The notes beneath the pieces were generated by a model, which was not told the origin of the DNA, searched no databases, and saw nothing but the letters and a program-made list of their open reading frames with translations. From Planctomycetota bacterium (GTDB lineage: Bacteria; Planctomycetota; SZUA-567; H5-PLA8): a stretch of DNA of 64,000 nucleotides. Position 1 is the stretch's first letter. Each line of letters opens with the position of its first letter. The stretch spans positions 467,393-531,392 of the forward strand of contig JABTUM010000002.1 of NCBI GenBank assembly GCA_015075375.1, written 5' to 3'. Positions 44,146 to 55,370 of this stretch are shown here, in pieces. A program made the translations under genes and the position numbers.

Positions 44146-45183
44146 ATGAAGCACGTGCTCGTCACCGGCGCCAACGGACACGTCGGCTACAACCTCGTTC
44201 AACTCCTCCGCGAGAAGGGCTATCGAGTCCGAGCGGGCGTGCGCGATCCGCGCGACGACTCGAAGGCTGGGCGCCTCAGTGCACTGGGCGCCGAACCCGT
44301 GGCCGCCGACCTGCTCGATCCGGGCTCGCTGCGCGCGGCCATGGACGGCGTGGACGGGCTTTTCCAAGTCGCCGCGGTGTACCAAACCTACGCGCGCGAC
44401 CCCGAAGCCGAGATCGTCCGCCCCACCGTCGAGGGCTCGCGCAACGCCTTGCGCGCCGCGCAGGAGGCGGGTGTCAAAAAGATCGTTTACACCAGCTCCA
44501 TCGCCGCTGTCGGAAGCGATGCGCCCTTCGATAAGCCGCTTACCGAGGACGATTGGAACGACGCCGCGCCCAGCCCCTACTTTCGAGCAAAGGTTCAGTC
44601 CGAACGCGAAGCCTGGGCCTATGCGCAAGCCCACGGGCTGGATCTGGTCACCATTAACCCCGGCGCGATCATCGGCCCCGGCTTCTGGCGCCATACGCCC
44701 AGCACGCTTTCGTTCGAACTCCTGCTGCGCCGCAAGCTCCCGCTCGTCCTGCCGCTGGGATTCTGCTTCGTGGATGTCCGCGACGTGGCCGCCGCGCACC
44801 TGCTGGCGTACGAACGCGACGACGCCCGCGGGCGGTACCTGGCCGTGGATGCCTTCGTTACAATGCGGGAACTAATGGAGGTCGTGCGCGAACTGTACCC
44901 CGAATTGAAGCCGCCGCGGACCGTCGTGCCGCGAGCGCTGTTGCCCGCCGTCGCGGCGCTCGACTGCTTGGGGCATACCTTTGCCGGGATGCCGCGCCAA
45001 GTCACGATGTCTATGGTTCGCGAACTGGGCGGTAAGTACCAGCGCGCCAGCAGCGCCAAACTCCGCAGTGAACTGGGCTGGCAGCCGATCGACTTCAAGC
45101 AAAGCCTGCGTGACACCATGGATTGGGTGCGGGGGCAGTTTGTGGACGTTCCTCCTTCGAGAAAGGAGCCGGGCCTTGGCTAG
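44146..45183 (+). CDS. NAD(P)-dependent epimerase/dihydroflavonol-4-reductase-like protein
   Basis: Extended SDR enzyme of 345 residues. The nucleotide-binding motif VLVTGANGHVGYNLV is at the N-terminus. YTSSIAAVG and the catalytic YFRAKVQSER (Tyr-x-x-x-Lys: Y...K) are present, as is TINPGAIIGPG. The pattern LLDPGSLRAAMDGVDGLFQVAAVY is typical of DFR-like/3-beta-HSD-like reductases acting on sugar or hydroxyl groups. Substrate unknown. The ATG at 44146 opens the conserved motif; a longer upstream extension lacks support. The 3' end overlaps the SGNH hydrolase start by eight bases, so the two are coupled. Confidence 0.85.
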   Translation: MKHVLVTGANGHVGYNLVQLLREKGYRVRAGVRDPRDDSKAGRLSALGAEPVAADLLDPGSLRAAMDGVDGLFQVAAVYQTYARDPEAEIVRPTVEGSRNALRAAQEAGVKKIVYTSSIAAVGSDAPFDKPLTEDDWNDAAPSPYFRAKVQSEREAWAYAQAHGLDLVTINPGAIIGPGFWRHTPSTLSFELLLRRKLPLVLPLGFCFVDVRDVAAAHLLAYERDDARGRYLAVDAFVTMRELMEVVRELYPELKPPRTVVPRALLPAVAALDCLGHTFAGMPRQVTMSMVRELGGKYQRASSAKLRSELGWQPIDFKQSLRDTMDWVRGQFVDVPPSRKEPGLG

Positions 45184-45874
45184 TACCTGCAATATTCTCT
45201 TCATCGGCAACAGCTACACGTTTCAGAACGACCTGCCTCGCACGCTCACGCGGCTTGTAGCCGAAGACGGCGGCGATCTGCAACTACGAACCGAGTTCGT
45301 CGGCGCGGGCGGCTGGACCTTCGAGCAGCATTGGGAACAATCGCCCACGCGCCGCGCCGCTGTCGAGCGCGGCGGATGGGATTATGTAGTGCTTCAGGAG
45401 CAGACGCGGCGTCCGTACGAGGACACCTCCAAGTTCAAAAGCTACGCCACGCGATTCGACGAACTGATTCGTGCCGTCGGAGCGAAAACCGTGCTCTACC
45501 TCACGTGGGCGCCTGGCAACGAACTCGATAAACAGGAGCCGCTCAACGCGGCGTACGGCAGCTTAGGGCAGGAGCTGCATGCGCCGGTGGTTCCCGCCGG
45601 TCCGGCCTTTGCCGCTACGCGCGCCGCGAATCATCCCGTGCGGCTGTACGGCGGCGACGGGCGGCATCCGTCCCAGGCGGGCACGTACCTTGCCGCCTGC
45701 GTTTTTTATTCTTGGTTGCGCGAACGCAGTCCCGAAGGCCGCGCGTGGCAAGTATTCGACGAACCCGACGCCTTCAAGTCCTTCGATGCCTCCGGCGCGC
45801 AACGGCTTCAGCGTACCGCGTGGGAAACGTGGCAACTGTGGCAGGCAGAACGCAGGGGCGTGCACAAAAAATAA
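45176..45874 (+). CDS. SGNH/GDSL-type hydrolase family protein
   Basis: Reading from TTG at 45176 (AAAGGAG 8 bases upstream) gives 232 residues starting MASTCNILFIGNSYTFQND. This is block I of the SGNH fold, with the catalytic Ser in GNSYT. Gly in block II (VGAGGWTFEQHW), Asn/Gln-type residues in block III and the C-terminal catalytic pair GGDGRHPSQAG (block V Asp-x-x-His) complete an esterase-type site. It lacks a signal peptide. It is translationally coupled to the upstream reductase. Substrate unknown. Confidence 0.82.
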   Translation: MASTCNILFIGNSYTFQNDLPRTLTRLVAEDGGDLQLRTEFVGAGGWTFEQHWEQSPTRRAAVERGGWDYVVLQEQTRRPYEDTSKFKSYATRFDELIRAVGAKTVLYLTWAPGNELDKQEPLNAAYGSLGQELHAPVVPAGPAFAATRAANHPVRLYGGDGRHPSQAGTYLAACVFYSWLRERSPEGRAWQVFDEPDAFKSFDASGAQRLQRTAWETWQLWQAERRGVHKK

Positions 45875-45900
45875 TCGCTCTCCCGTGGGCGGGGAGAGCG
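45866..45900 (-). terminator. Intrinsic terminator (minus strand)
   Basis: CGCTCTCCC (45876-45884) pairs with GGGAGAGCG (45892-45900). On the minus strand the hairpin is followed by ATTATTTTTTG. It should end transcription of the secreted-protein gene at 46059-46718; on the plus strand it may also stop the SGNH transcript. Confidence 0.75.
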
Positions 45901-46058
45901 GAAGTCGGGCGGGCCGGGTCCGTTCACAGCCGGCGTCGCAACCCCCTGCATTGCGCGCCATAGGACGCGCCATGCCGAGCACGCTGCAGGGTTCCTTCGC
46001 CGCGCCTGATGGAAGCTCGCCTTTCCTCACTCTTCTGTGCGCACCATCGCTCCGAAGT

Positions 46059-46718
46059 TTACTTTCGATCGGAAGATAATTCCGGGGCCAGCGCGCGTAC
46101 GGCTTCCTTGATGGCCACTCCCGCTCGCACCGCCGCGGGAAGTGGAATCTCCAGCGCCGGATCGGCCTGCGGCGTGGCCACCGCAGCCTCCGGAAGCGCC
46201 GTGCTCGTCGAAGCTTCCCGAGTCGGTTCGCCCACCACCGGCGGTTCGGAACCGGGCGCCTCAGCTACGCGGGAACGCTCTTCTTGCTTCAGGCGCTCGG
46301 CCTTGCCCTGCACGCGAGCGGCGAAGCGATCCCAGGAAAAGTCATCCAAAAGATCGGCGAATTCCGCGCCGTGTTTGCGCGCCATGAGGCGTATATACCA
46401 CGGCGGCGGCTCGCGAAATTCGTGGTACAGCGCCAGCCAGTAGATGAACTTTTGGAGGTTCTCGGTCTTCCCGCTCAGAACCCCCGGCGCACGCTCCAGC
46501 AGCTTGTCATCGAGGAAGCGCTTGAAGTTTCCGCTGGGGTTGTCGCGCTGCCACGTCTCGAACCATTTGAGGTTGGCGGTGCAAAAGGCGCTCCATCGCG
46601 CGTCGTCCAAATCGTGACGCATCATCCCGTAGGCGATCCCCGGCACGTCGTATTCGCCGCCCGCGACTAAGCCGGCCGCCAATGCCCAACACAGCACCCC
46701 CGCGACGCAAGTTCGCAT
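46059..46718 (-). CDS. Hypothetical secreted protein (219 aa)
   Basis: A signal peptide (MRTCVAGVLCWALAAGLVAGG) is followed by a helical domain rich in aromatic residues (ARWSAFCTANLKWFETW, FIYWLALYHEF, PPWYIRLMARKHGAEF). A Pro/Ala/Thr low-complexity tail begins at about residue 130. I do not recognise the family. The ATG at 46718 follows a purine-rich stretch. It stands alone on the minus strand and ends before a clear terminator. Confidence 0.62.
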   Translation of the reverse strand: MRTCVAGVLCWALAAGLVAGGEYDVPGIAYGMMRHDLDDARWSAFCTANLKWFETWQRDNPSGNFKRFLDDKLLERAPGVLSGKTENLQKFIYWLALYHEFREPPPWYIRLMARKHGAEFADLLDDFSWDRFAARVQGKAERLKQEERSRVAEAPGSEPPVVGEPTREASTSTALPEAAVATPQADPALEIPLPAAVRAGVAIKEAVRALAPELSSDRK

Positions 46719-46933
46719 GGTCCCACCGTCCTCTCGATTTCGGGAGGAGTTCCCAGCGTGCATTACCTATACGAAATAAAGCACAATAACGTTCGGAGGC
46801 GCAAGGCATTTCACTTCTTTTCCTGAACGAAACGGATCGAAATTGGAATTCGAGGCCTCAGTCCGTCCCGTACCTTGCAGCGCTCACGGCAGGCGGTAGC
46901 TTAATCGGCTCACTTGCCACAGGAGCCCTGCCC

Positions 46934-47623
46934 ATGCCCGCTCAACATCCGCCCGTCGTTCAGATCAGCCTCGATCTTCAAACCCTGGCCGACGCGCTGC
47001 CCACTGCCGAAGTCGCCGTGCGCGCAGGCGTCGATTGGCTCGAGGTCGGCACCCCGCTGATTCTCGGAGAGGGGCTCCACGCCGTCCGCGCGCTTAAACA
47101 GCGCTTTCCCAAGCACAAGATAGTCGCCGACCTCAAGACCATGGACGCCGGATTCCTGGAGTGCGAGATGATGGCCGGCGCCGGCGCGGATTGCGTCGTG
47201 GTCATGTCCCGCGCCCACGACGGGACGGTTCGCGGCGCCGTCGAGGCCGGCAAAAAATTTGGCGTCAAAGTCATGGCGGACATCATGCTGGAAAAGGACT
47301 ATGTCGCCGCCGCAAAGCACTGCGAAGCCTTGGGCGTGGATTACATCATCCACCACATCGGCTACGACGAGCGGCACGTCGAACTTGGCAAGAGCCCCAT
47401 GACCGACCTGAAGGCCGTGGTGGATGCGGTCCAGATTCCCGTGCAAGCCGTCGGCGGATTGAGCATCGAGCAGGCGATCCAATGTCCGGCGGTCGGCGCG
47501 CCCCTCGTGGTCATCGGCGCGCCGCTGGCCGTCCAGGACCACCAGTTCGCTCCCGGTCCCGAACTGGAAAAGATTCTGCGCGAGATCTGCGAAAAGGTGC
47601 ATGCCTACGGCCGCAAAAAGTAA
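46934..47623 (+). CDS. 3-hexulose-6-phosphate synthase/KGPDC family protein (OMPDC superfamily)
   Basis: A 229-residue TIM barrel. It has the DxKxxD catalytic motif ADLKTMDAG (Asp66, Lys68, Asp71), WLEVGTPLILGEG for phosphate/substrate binding, IIHHIGYDER and a C-terminal VGGLS...VGAPLVVIGAPLA. These fit hexulose-6-phosphate synthase (ribulose monophosphate pathway) or 3-keto-L-gulonate-6-phosphate decarboxylase. I cannot choose between them: a hexulose isomerase gene would favour the first and none is nearby. The ATG has CAGGAG upstream. The AraC-type gene is convergent. Confidence 0.8.
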   Translation: MPAQHPPVVQISLDLQTLADALPTAEVAVRAGVDWLEVGTPLILGEGLHAVRALKQRFPKHKIVADLKTMDAGFLECEMMAGAGADCVVVMSRAHDGTVRGAVEAGKKFGVKVMADIMLEKDYVAAAKHCEALGVDYIIHHIGYDERHVELGKSPMTDLKAVVDAVQIPVQAVGGLSIEQAIQCPAVGAPLVVIGAPLAVQDHQFAPGPELEKILREICEKVHAYGRKK

Positions 47624-47652
47624 CTTGGCGGGCGTATGCGGTGCGTGCCTTT

Positions 47653-48570
47653 TCAGCGTTGCTTTTGGGGTTTTAGATCCGCTTCACCAGTCACCATTTG
47701 GCTGGGCGCTTTTCCCAAATACCGCTTGCAGCACGTCGCCAAGTGCTGCGACGAACAATACCCTAGCCGCTCGGCCACCGCTGTGACGGTCGCGCCGTGG
47801 TCGCGCAGCATGGTAATGGCCTTCTTGAGCCGCTCGCGGTGCGCGTATTCCATCGGCGCCATGCCCACCTCGCGCACGAAACAGGCGTGAAAGTGGCTCA
47901 CGCTCATCCCCGACAAGCCCGCCAATTCCTTTACCGTCGGCCAGGGGCGGGGGAGGCCATCGAGAAATTCCCGCGCTCGGCGGATACCCGGCGGTATGAA
48001 GCCTTTCGTTTCGTCGCCGGCCAGCGGCAACATGACCAGCGTCGCCAGCATCTGCTGAATCAGCGCGCGCGCGTGCACCACGTCGAGCGATCCGCAGGCG
48101 CGCAGGTGTTCGAACAGCCGCTCGTAGTACGGCGCCAGCTTTTCCGCTCCGCGCAGGTGGCGGTCCTTGAGCGCGTGGACGCGGCGGCATAATTCGATGG
48201 CTTCGGCGCCGGGCAAATGCAGGAAGGACCGCGCCGCGCGGGTCTTCGGCTTCGGGATGCGCAGCACGATCCAATAAATCTCGCACGGATGCATCAGTTC
48301 GTGCAGTCCGCCGTGCGGTTCGTCCGGCCAAGTGAAGTAAACGTCGCCGCCGCGCAGTTCGTAGATGCGCTTCTGCGCCCACCACGTCACGTGGCCGCGA
48401 ACGATCAAGCAGATTTCGAACTGCCCCGGATGCTCGTGCCGGCCCAGCGAACCCACCTTCGTGAAGGTGGCGTGCCCCAAGTGATAGAATTCCGGCAACG
48501 CCGCCACGCGTCCTTGCAGGGTCTGGCGTTGCGGTTTCTCGATGTAGACCAGCGCCGGCGCCTTGGGCAC
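47653..48570 (-). CDS. AraC-family transcriptional regulator
   Basis: An N-terminal cupin-like sugar-sensing domain (HEHPGQFEICLIVRGHVTWW, RGGDVYFTWPDEPHGG) precedes the AraC double helix-turn-helix: TVKELAGLSGMSVSHFHACF and TVTAVAERLGYCSSQHLATCCKRYLG. The length of 305 is usual. It starts with GTG at 48570, with GGAGG 9 bases upstream. It is convergent with the HPS-family gene and may regulate nearby sugar metabolism. The inducer is unknown. Confidence 0.9.
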   Translation of the reverse strand: MPKAPALVYIEKPQRQTLQGRVAALPEFYHLGHATFTKVGSLGRHEHPGQFEICLIVRGHVTWWAQKRIYELRGGDVYFTWPDEPHGGLHELMHPCEIYWIVLRIPKPKTRAARSFLHLPGAEAIELCRRVHALKDRHLRGAEKLAPYYERLFEHLRACGSLDVVHARALIQQMLATLVMLPLAGDETKGFIPPGIRRAREFLDGLPRPWPTVKELAGLSGMSVSHFHACFVREVGMAPMEYAHRERLKKAITMLRDHGATVTAVAERLGYCSSQHLATCCKRYLGKAPSQMVTGEADLKPQKQR

Positions 48571-48644
48571 GGTTCTCTGCCTCCGATGGGCACGATCCTA
48601 CGGGAGCCCCGCGGCGGTGCAACCGGCGGCGTTCGTCGAAGCGG

Positions 48645-51371
<2,727 letters not shown>

Positions 51372-51732
51372 GGCACATCCTCATTGGGCGCACGAAACCA
51401 GTGCACGCACGCGCCCATCCCGATAAGGGACCGCACGCGTGCCGCACACGAAGCAAGCGGAGCACTCTACCGAAAAGAGCGAACAGCGGCTAGCGCGAGA
51501 GGCGCGCGCTCGCGCGGAACGCTGCGCGAGCACGGTGGGCTCCCTTCGAGGATGCGCCAAACGAGCGGCGCGTGGAGGCGGGTGCGTGACTCATGGGGGC
51601 ACTCAACCCCGCTCCCGAAGTTTTGTCAAACCGCCCGGCGAGGAATAGTCTTGACAGCGGCACGAAGATGCCGACACTAAGACCCCGCGCCGGACCTTGA
51701 CGGGTCCGGCGTTGAGTTTCCAAAGCGTACGT
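51372..51732 (+). other. Intergenic region between leuS and tRNA-Ala
   Basis: No gene is supported here. The divergent leuS promoter and the tRNA-Ala promoter should lie within it. A consensus -35 TTGACA is at 51651-51656; I see no other structure. Confidence 0.5.
51651..51678 (+). promoter_or_regulatory. Candidate promoter of tRNA-Ala
   Basis: A perfect TTGACA (51651-51656) is followed, after 16 bases, by GACACT (51673-51678), a weak -10 with the key A2 and T6. The start site would fall near 51686, about 45 bases before the tRNA. Confidence 0.45.
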
Positions 51733-51808
51733 GGGGCTGTGGCGCAGCTGGGAGCGCGCCTGCATGGCATGCAGGAGGTCAGGGGTTCGAACCCCCTCAG
51801 CTCCACCA
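51733..51808 (+). tRNA. tRNA-Ala (anticodon GGC), element integration target
   Basis: Acceptor stem GGGGCTG (51733-51739) pairs with CAGCTCC. The D arm has GCGC/GCGC. The anticodon stem is CCTGC/GCAGG with loop ATGGCAT, anticodon GGC (codon GCC). The T arm is AGGGG/CCCCT, loop TTCGAAC. The discriminator is A and CCA is encoded. The 3' half is repeated exactly at attR. Confidence 0.95.
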
Positions 51809-51809
51809 T
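51764..51809 (+). repeat. attL (46-bp direct repeat, tRNA-Ala 3' end)
   Basis: ATGGCATGCAGG... through CTCCACCAT, from the anticodon loop to one base past CCA, is identical to 62884-62929. It marks the left end of the element and keeps the tRNA intact. Confidence 0.95.
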
Positions 51810-51879
51810 ACGCAACCTAAGCTGAATCCCCGACTTATGGGGATACCTACCAAGCGGTAGAGCGGCTGTAACCCGAGTC

Positions 51880-51905
51880 CGAAACGTATCACTTGATACG
51901 TTTCG
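51880..51905 (+). promoter_or_regulatory. Inverted repeat upstream of integrase
   Basis: CGAAACGTATC-ACTT-GATACGTTTCG: a perfect 11-bp inverted repeat with a 4-base spacer, ending about 5 bases before the integrase ribosome site. Its core, CGTATC...GATACG, recurs near attR (62763-62777). It could be an operator, an integrase arm site or a translation-control hairpin. Confidence 0.55.
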
Positions 51906-51921
51906 GCCCTTGGAGGCCGCT

Positions 51922-53079
51922 ATGCCGAGACCACCCTCTTACCGTCGCCAGCCTTCCACAACCGGCGCTGACCGGGCCTTTGCCGAGTTCGGCGGGCGGC
52001 GCGTCTACTTCGGCGAGTACGGCACCCCCGCATCGAAGGAAGCCTACCGGCGCGCGCTGGCCGAGTGGGCGGCGGGCGGTTCGCTCGAGACCGACACCGG
52101 CGACGGCATCACCGTCGGCGAGTTGGCGGTACTGTATTTCAAGCACTGCAAGCGCACCTATCAGAAGAACGGGAAGCCGACTAGCGAGGTCGGCATCCGG
52201 CGTTCGATGCTGCGCATCATGCGGCGGCTCTACAAATCAGTACCCGCGTCTGCGTTCGGCCCTAAGAAGCTGAAGGCGGTACGCGCGGCCATGATTGAGA
52301 AGGGCTGGACGCGGAACACCATCAACGGCATGTGCTCCCGGCTGCGCCAGTGTTTCAAATGGGCGATTGCGGAGGAACTGATTTCGCCTTCGGTGCTCCA
52401 AGGGCTGCAAGCCGTGGCGGGCTTGCGGCGCGGGCACTGTGACGCGGTGGAAGGGAAGGGGCGGAAGCCTGTCCGGGCGGCGCATGTTAAGGCGGTGCTC
52501 CCGCTCCTGCCTGCCCCCGTGGCGGCGCTGGTGCGGCTCCAATGGTACACCGGCGCGCGCGCGGGCGAGCTTGTCGGCATCCGGGCGACGGAGATAAACC
52601 GCAAGGGCAAGGTATGGCTCTACACCCCTGCATCGCACAAGACCGAGCACCACGGACACGCGCGCAGTATCGCCTTCGGACCCAAAGCGCAGAGAGTTCT
52701 ACAACCCTACCTTGAATCGCGGCCCATTGGTGAACCGCTGTTCTCCCCCGTCGAATCCGAGCGCGCACGGTACGCGCGGTGCAAGACGCACCGGCGCGAG
52801 AATCAGAAGCCCAACGAGACGGCGACGACGCGCGCGGTGGGCGATTCGTACACCACATGCAGCTATCGGCGCTGCATCGCGCGGGCCTGTAAGAAGGTTG
52901 GCGTTCCGGTGTGGAGTCCCCACCAGTTGCGGCACAGCGCTATCACGCGCATCAAGCAGCGATTCGGGATGGAGGCGGCGCGCGCGTTCGCGGGGCATCA
53001 AGTGCACGCCATGACGGCGCACTATTCGCGCGAAGCCGACAAGATGAAAGCGCGGAGCGTAGCGCGGAAGGTTGGATAG
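51922..53079 (+). CDS. int: Tyrosine recombinase (integrase)
   Basis: Catalyses integration and excision at tRNA-Ala. The 385-residue protein has an N-terminal DNA-binding arm (GRRVYFGEYGTPASKEAYRR, as in planctomycete integrases), a SAM-like core-binding domain (about 60-160), and a catalytic domain with Arg213 in TGARAGELVG, the HQLRHS block (His334, Arg337), AGHQ and nucleophile Tyr368 in TAHYSR. The ATG at 51922 has GGAGG 6 bases upstream; a TTG at 51910 would add four residues. It is adjacent to attL and preceded by a perfect inverted repeat. Confidence 0.95.
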   Translation: MPRPPSYRRQPSTTGADRAFAEFGGRRVYFGEYGTPASKEAYRRALAEWAAGGSLETDTGDGITVGELAVLYFKHCKRTYQKNGKPTSEVGIRRSMLRIMRRLYKSVPASAFGPKKLKAVRAAMIEKGWTRNTINGMCSRLRQCFKWAIAEELISPSVLQGLQAVAGLRRGHCDAVEGKGRKPVRAAHVKAVLPLLPAPVAALVRLQWYTGARAGELVGIRATEINRKGKVWLYTPASHKTEHHGHARSIAFGPKAQRVLQPYLESRPIGEPLFSPVESERARYARCKTHRRENQKPNETATTRAVGDSYTTCSYRRCIARACKKVGVPVWSPHQLRHSAITRIKQRFGMEAARAFAGHQVHAMTAHYSREADKMKARSVARKVG

Positions 53080-53192
53080 TCGGGGCAACCGGGCGGTATG
53101 CGCCGACCGGTGCCCCTGGGCAGGACCAGGAAAGGGCTGGCCGTGCTTGGCGTGAAGCCTATAGGCACGGCCCTTTGAGGAAAGGGTAGGGC

Positions 53193-53696
53193 GTGAGCGA
53201 GAAAGTAAAGCCCCCGGATTTAGTAATTGCGCGGATACGCAAATGTGCCGGGCTGGTTGGCGAGCGCGCGGTGGTGGACCACGCGAGAGATGCGGAGTTC
53301 GCGGCGCTGTATCTGTTGGCCCAAGTGCGGGAGTCGGCGGAAGCGCTGCAACGCGGATTTGCGCGGCCCATTGATTACGAGCGCGTGACGGAATCCATGG
53401 ACTACGCGCTCCGTGAGGCGCTGGCGCGCGGCGAGGAACTACTTGCGCGTGAGGATACACAATACGTGCTTGTGCAAGCGTTGCTCGAACTAGGCGCGCG
53501 GCTGAACCGGGATAGGCGCTACAGGGAAAGCGAGTCTGTGCGACACGCGGGCGACATGCTGCAAGCATGGTTCGACGGCCTGCCGTCTGCCGAGCGGTTC
53601 CGCGAAGCCTGCACGCCCCCACCGGGAACGCCTAAGTTCGGCGAACAGACGCGCGAGGGGTTCGACGCGCGCGCGCGGAAGGCGGTGCAGGCATGA
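53193..53696 (+). CDS. Hypothetical element protein (167 aa)
   Basis: I do not recognise it. It is an alpha-helical, charged protein (ALYLLAQVRESAEALQRGF, YVLVQALLELGARLNRDRR) with a Pro-rich segment near the C-terminus (TPPPGTPKFGEQT). It starts with GTG at 53193, preceded by GAGGAAAGGG. Its stop overlaps the next start by ATGA, so the two are translated together. Confidence 0.65.
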   Translation: MSEKVKPPDLVIARIRKCAGLVGERAVVDHARDAEFAALYLLAQVRESAEALQRGFARPIDYERVTESMDYALREALARGEELLAREDTQYVLVQALLELGARLNRDRRYRESESVRHAGDMLQAWFDGLPSAERFREACTPPPGTPKFGEQTREGFDARARKAVQA

Positions 53697-54271
53697 GCGC
53701 GGAACTTGAAGAACACCGGCGGGAGCAGGAACGCGCGGCGGCACACATCGCACGCGAGGCGCGGAAACGCGCGAAGGAACGAGAGGCGCGGCAAGAGGAA
53801 CTGGCCCAAGTAAAGGCTCGTTTGGCGTCCCTGCGCGAGTCGTACCGGCTGAAAACGAAGGATGAATTGATTGCAGAACTAAACGGCGCCTTCGCCTGGG
53901 GCGGGCTGTTCGTCATTGGCATGGACGAGAAGAATACCGAGTTCCACTTGAACGCGGGGGTTATCGGGAGCGAGTTGGTAAGCGGCTGCGTGAGTCGGGG
54001 TTTGGAGCCCATCGGCATAGACCTTTGGAACACGGCGAAGTGTTTTGACTGCAACCATCCGGAAAAGCTGCGCTTCCACTTGCGGCACGGGGGGCTGGGC
54101 TTCGCGCTTGGGGAGATAATGCGGCGCTCTTGCCTGGGCGTGGGCGTGGCGCTGTTTGGGCCTACGTGCGGGTACATGGCGTGGTGCGGCGGCGTGGCTG
54201 CTTTCGGGCCGATGAAGAATGCGTTCGCGTTGAAGTATAACGAGCGCATGGGCTGGGCAAAGTCGGTCTGA
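53693..54271 (+). CDS. Hypothetical element protein with N-terminal coiled coil (192 aa)
   Basis: Residues 1-55 form a strongly charged coiled coil (EEHRREQERAAAHIAREARK...). The remainder contains Cys residues in KCFDCNHPEK and RRSCLGVG and a Gly/aromatic C-terminus. No family is recognised. It overlaps the previous gene by four bases (ATGA). A gap of about 130 bases follows before the winged-helix gene. Confidence 0.65.
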   Translation: MSAELEEHRREQERAAAHIAREARKRAKEREARQEELAQVKARLASLRESYRLKTKDELIAELNGAFAWGGLFVIGMDEKNTEFHLNAGVIGSELVSGCVSRGLEPIGIDLWNTAKCFDCNHPEKLRFHLRHGGLGFALGEIMRRSCLGVGVALFGPTCGYMAWCGGVAAFGPMKNAFALKYNERMGWAKSV

Positions 54272-54402
54272 TTTTCCGCGCGAAAACGCGGGGAAATAGT
54301 AGATTGGAGCATGGGCTAGGGTAGCTCCCGAAAAGCGGAATCCGACCGCCTGCCCATGTATCTACATCGGAGCGACGTACACGCGCAACGGAGGCGCGGA
54401 CG

Positions 54403-55287
54403 ATGGTTAAAGTTCAAGCACCCGAGTACCCATTTAGGCGGACCGGCAAGCACGACCGCCTTAAAGAAATCACTATTTCAGGCGAGGAACTATTCGCGCT
54501 GGAGGCGCGGGGAATATCCCCAACATTTATAGATTGGGCGCGCGTCCGAGAGGTGCTTTTGTCCGAGTATGAATTTCATACCGAACGCTCCCTTGGGGGG
54601 CTTACGGCGCGAGACGCACTACACATGCTGCGGGCAAGGAAGCCCGACCTACTTATCTATGGCGAAGGCGCGAATGGTGATGGCGCGCCGCTTACGGATT
54701 CCCAAAGAAGTCACGTGTTCTTTGCCTGGAATATCCATAAGATTAAGGCGACGGGTTGTAGCGAAAAGGCGGCGGTACAATTCGCCTCCCTCGTAGAAGA
54801 CTGGCTGTCCGACGGGCCGAACGCCCTCCTTGTCGGTGAACACATTGAAAGGCTCTTTCATATCGCTGACTGCCTGTATCAACATTCCGGCCTTGGCTGG
54901 CTTGATGCCTTAGAGACGGTGATTGAGCATGAATGGCTGTTGCGCCTAAAGGCCAGGACCGCCGAGAATACCGGCGCGCGTCAGCCTGGTCTTGAAATTC
55001 TACCGGATATTTTATCCCGAATGAATGAAGTTATTGAGATTGCTCGAAAGAATGCTTCAGCGGGCGCGCGCGGAGCGCCCCCCATGCTCGACCTCGATAA
55101 ATCCATTTACGAGCAATTGAACGGGCGGGCTTGCCAGCGAAAGAAGTTAGCGGACATATTCCGAGTATCAGAGCGCCGCGTTGCCGATGCCGTCGCGCGG
55201 CTCAAGGACGCGGGACTTATCGAGATGCGGCGCGGACTAGGGTACTATCGACCCGACGCGCCCCCCACCGACGCCGACGTACATTGA
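54403..55287 (+). CDS. Winged-helix protein of the element (294 aa), possible replication/partition regulator
   Basis: The N-terminal ~230 residues are unknown and mainly helical (GLGWLDALETVIEHEWLL, LEILPDILSRMNEVIEIA). The C-terminus has a winged-helix unit: YEQLNGRACQRKKLADIFRV...RRVADAVARLKDAGLIEMRR. The gene is less GC-rich than its neighbours. The end of the gene carries two 14-bp direct repeats spaced 22 bases apart (55277-55312), which fit an autoregulatory or origin site. The protein might bind them, but this is only inferred. Confidence 0.6.
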   Translation: MVKVQAPEYPFRRTGKHDRLKEITISGEELFALEARGISPTFIDWARVREVLLSEYEFHTERSLGGLTARDALHMLRARKPDLLIYGEGANGDGAPLTDSQRSHVFFAWNIHKIKATGCSEKAAVQFASLVEDWLSDGPNALLVGEHIERLFHIADCLYQHSGLGWLDALETVIEHEWLLRLKARTAENTGARQPGLEILPDILSRMNEVIEIARKNASAGARGAPPMLDLDKSIYEQLNGRACQRKKLADIFRVSERRVADAVARLKDAGLIEMRRGLGYYRPDAPPTDADVH

Positions 55288-55312
55288 CCGCACTTTGAAC
55301 GTACATTGACCG
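55277..55312 (+). repeat. Two 14-bp direct repeats, 22-bp period
   Basis: ACGTACATTGACCG at 55277-55290 and again at 55299-55312, followed by a partial copy CGTACAT. The 22-bp period is two helical turns, so both copies face the same side of the DNA. Each contains a -35-like TTGACC. Likely a binding site controlling the downstream DUF1580-type gene. Confidence 0.6.
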
Positions 55313-55370
55313 TACATACAAACGCCTGATTGCGGTGTCTATTCTCCATGGGAAACATGGAGGATTTAGC

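Noticed and set aside
51845..51880. tRNA-like fragment (AGCGGTAGAGCGGCTGTAACCC) downstream of attL
   Set aside because: It recalls a D arm and part of an anticodon arm, but no acceptor or T arm can be paired; not a tRNA gene.
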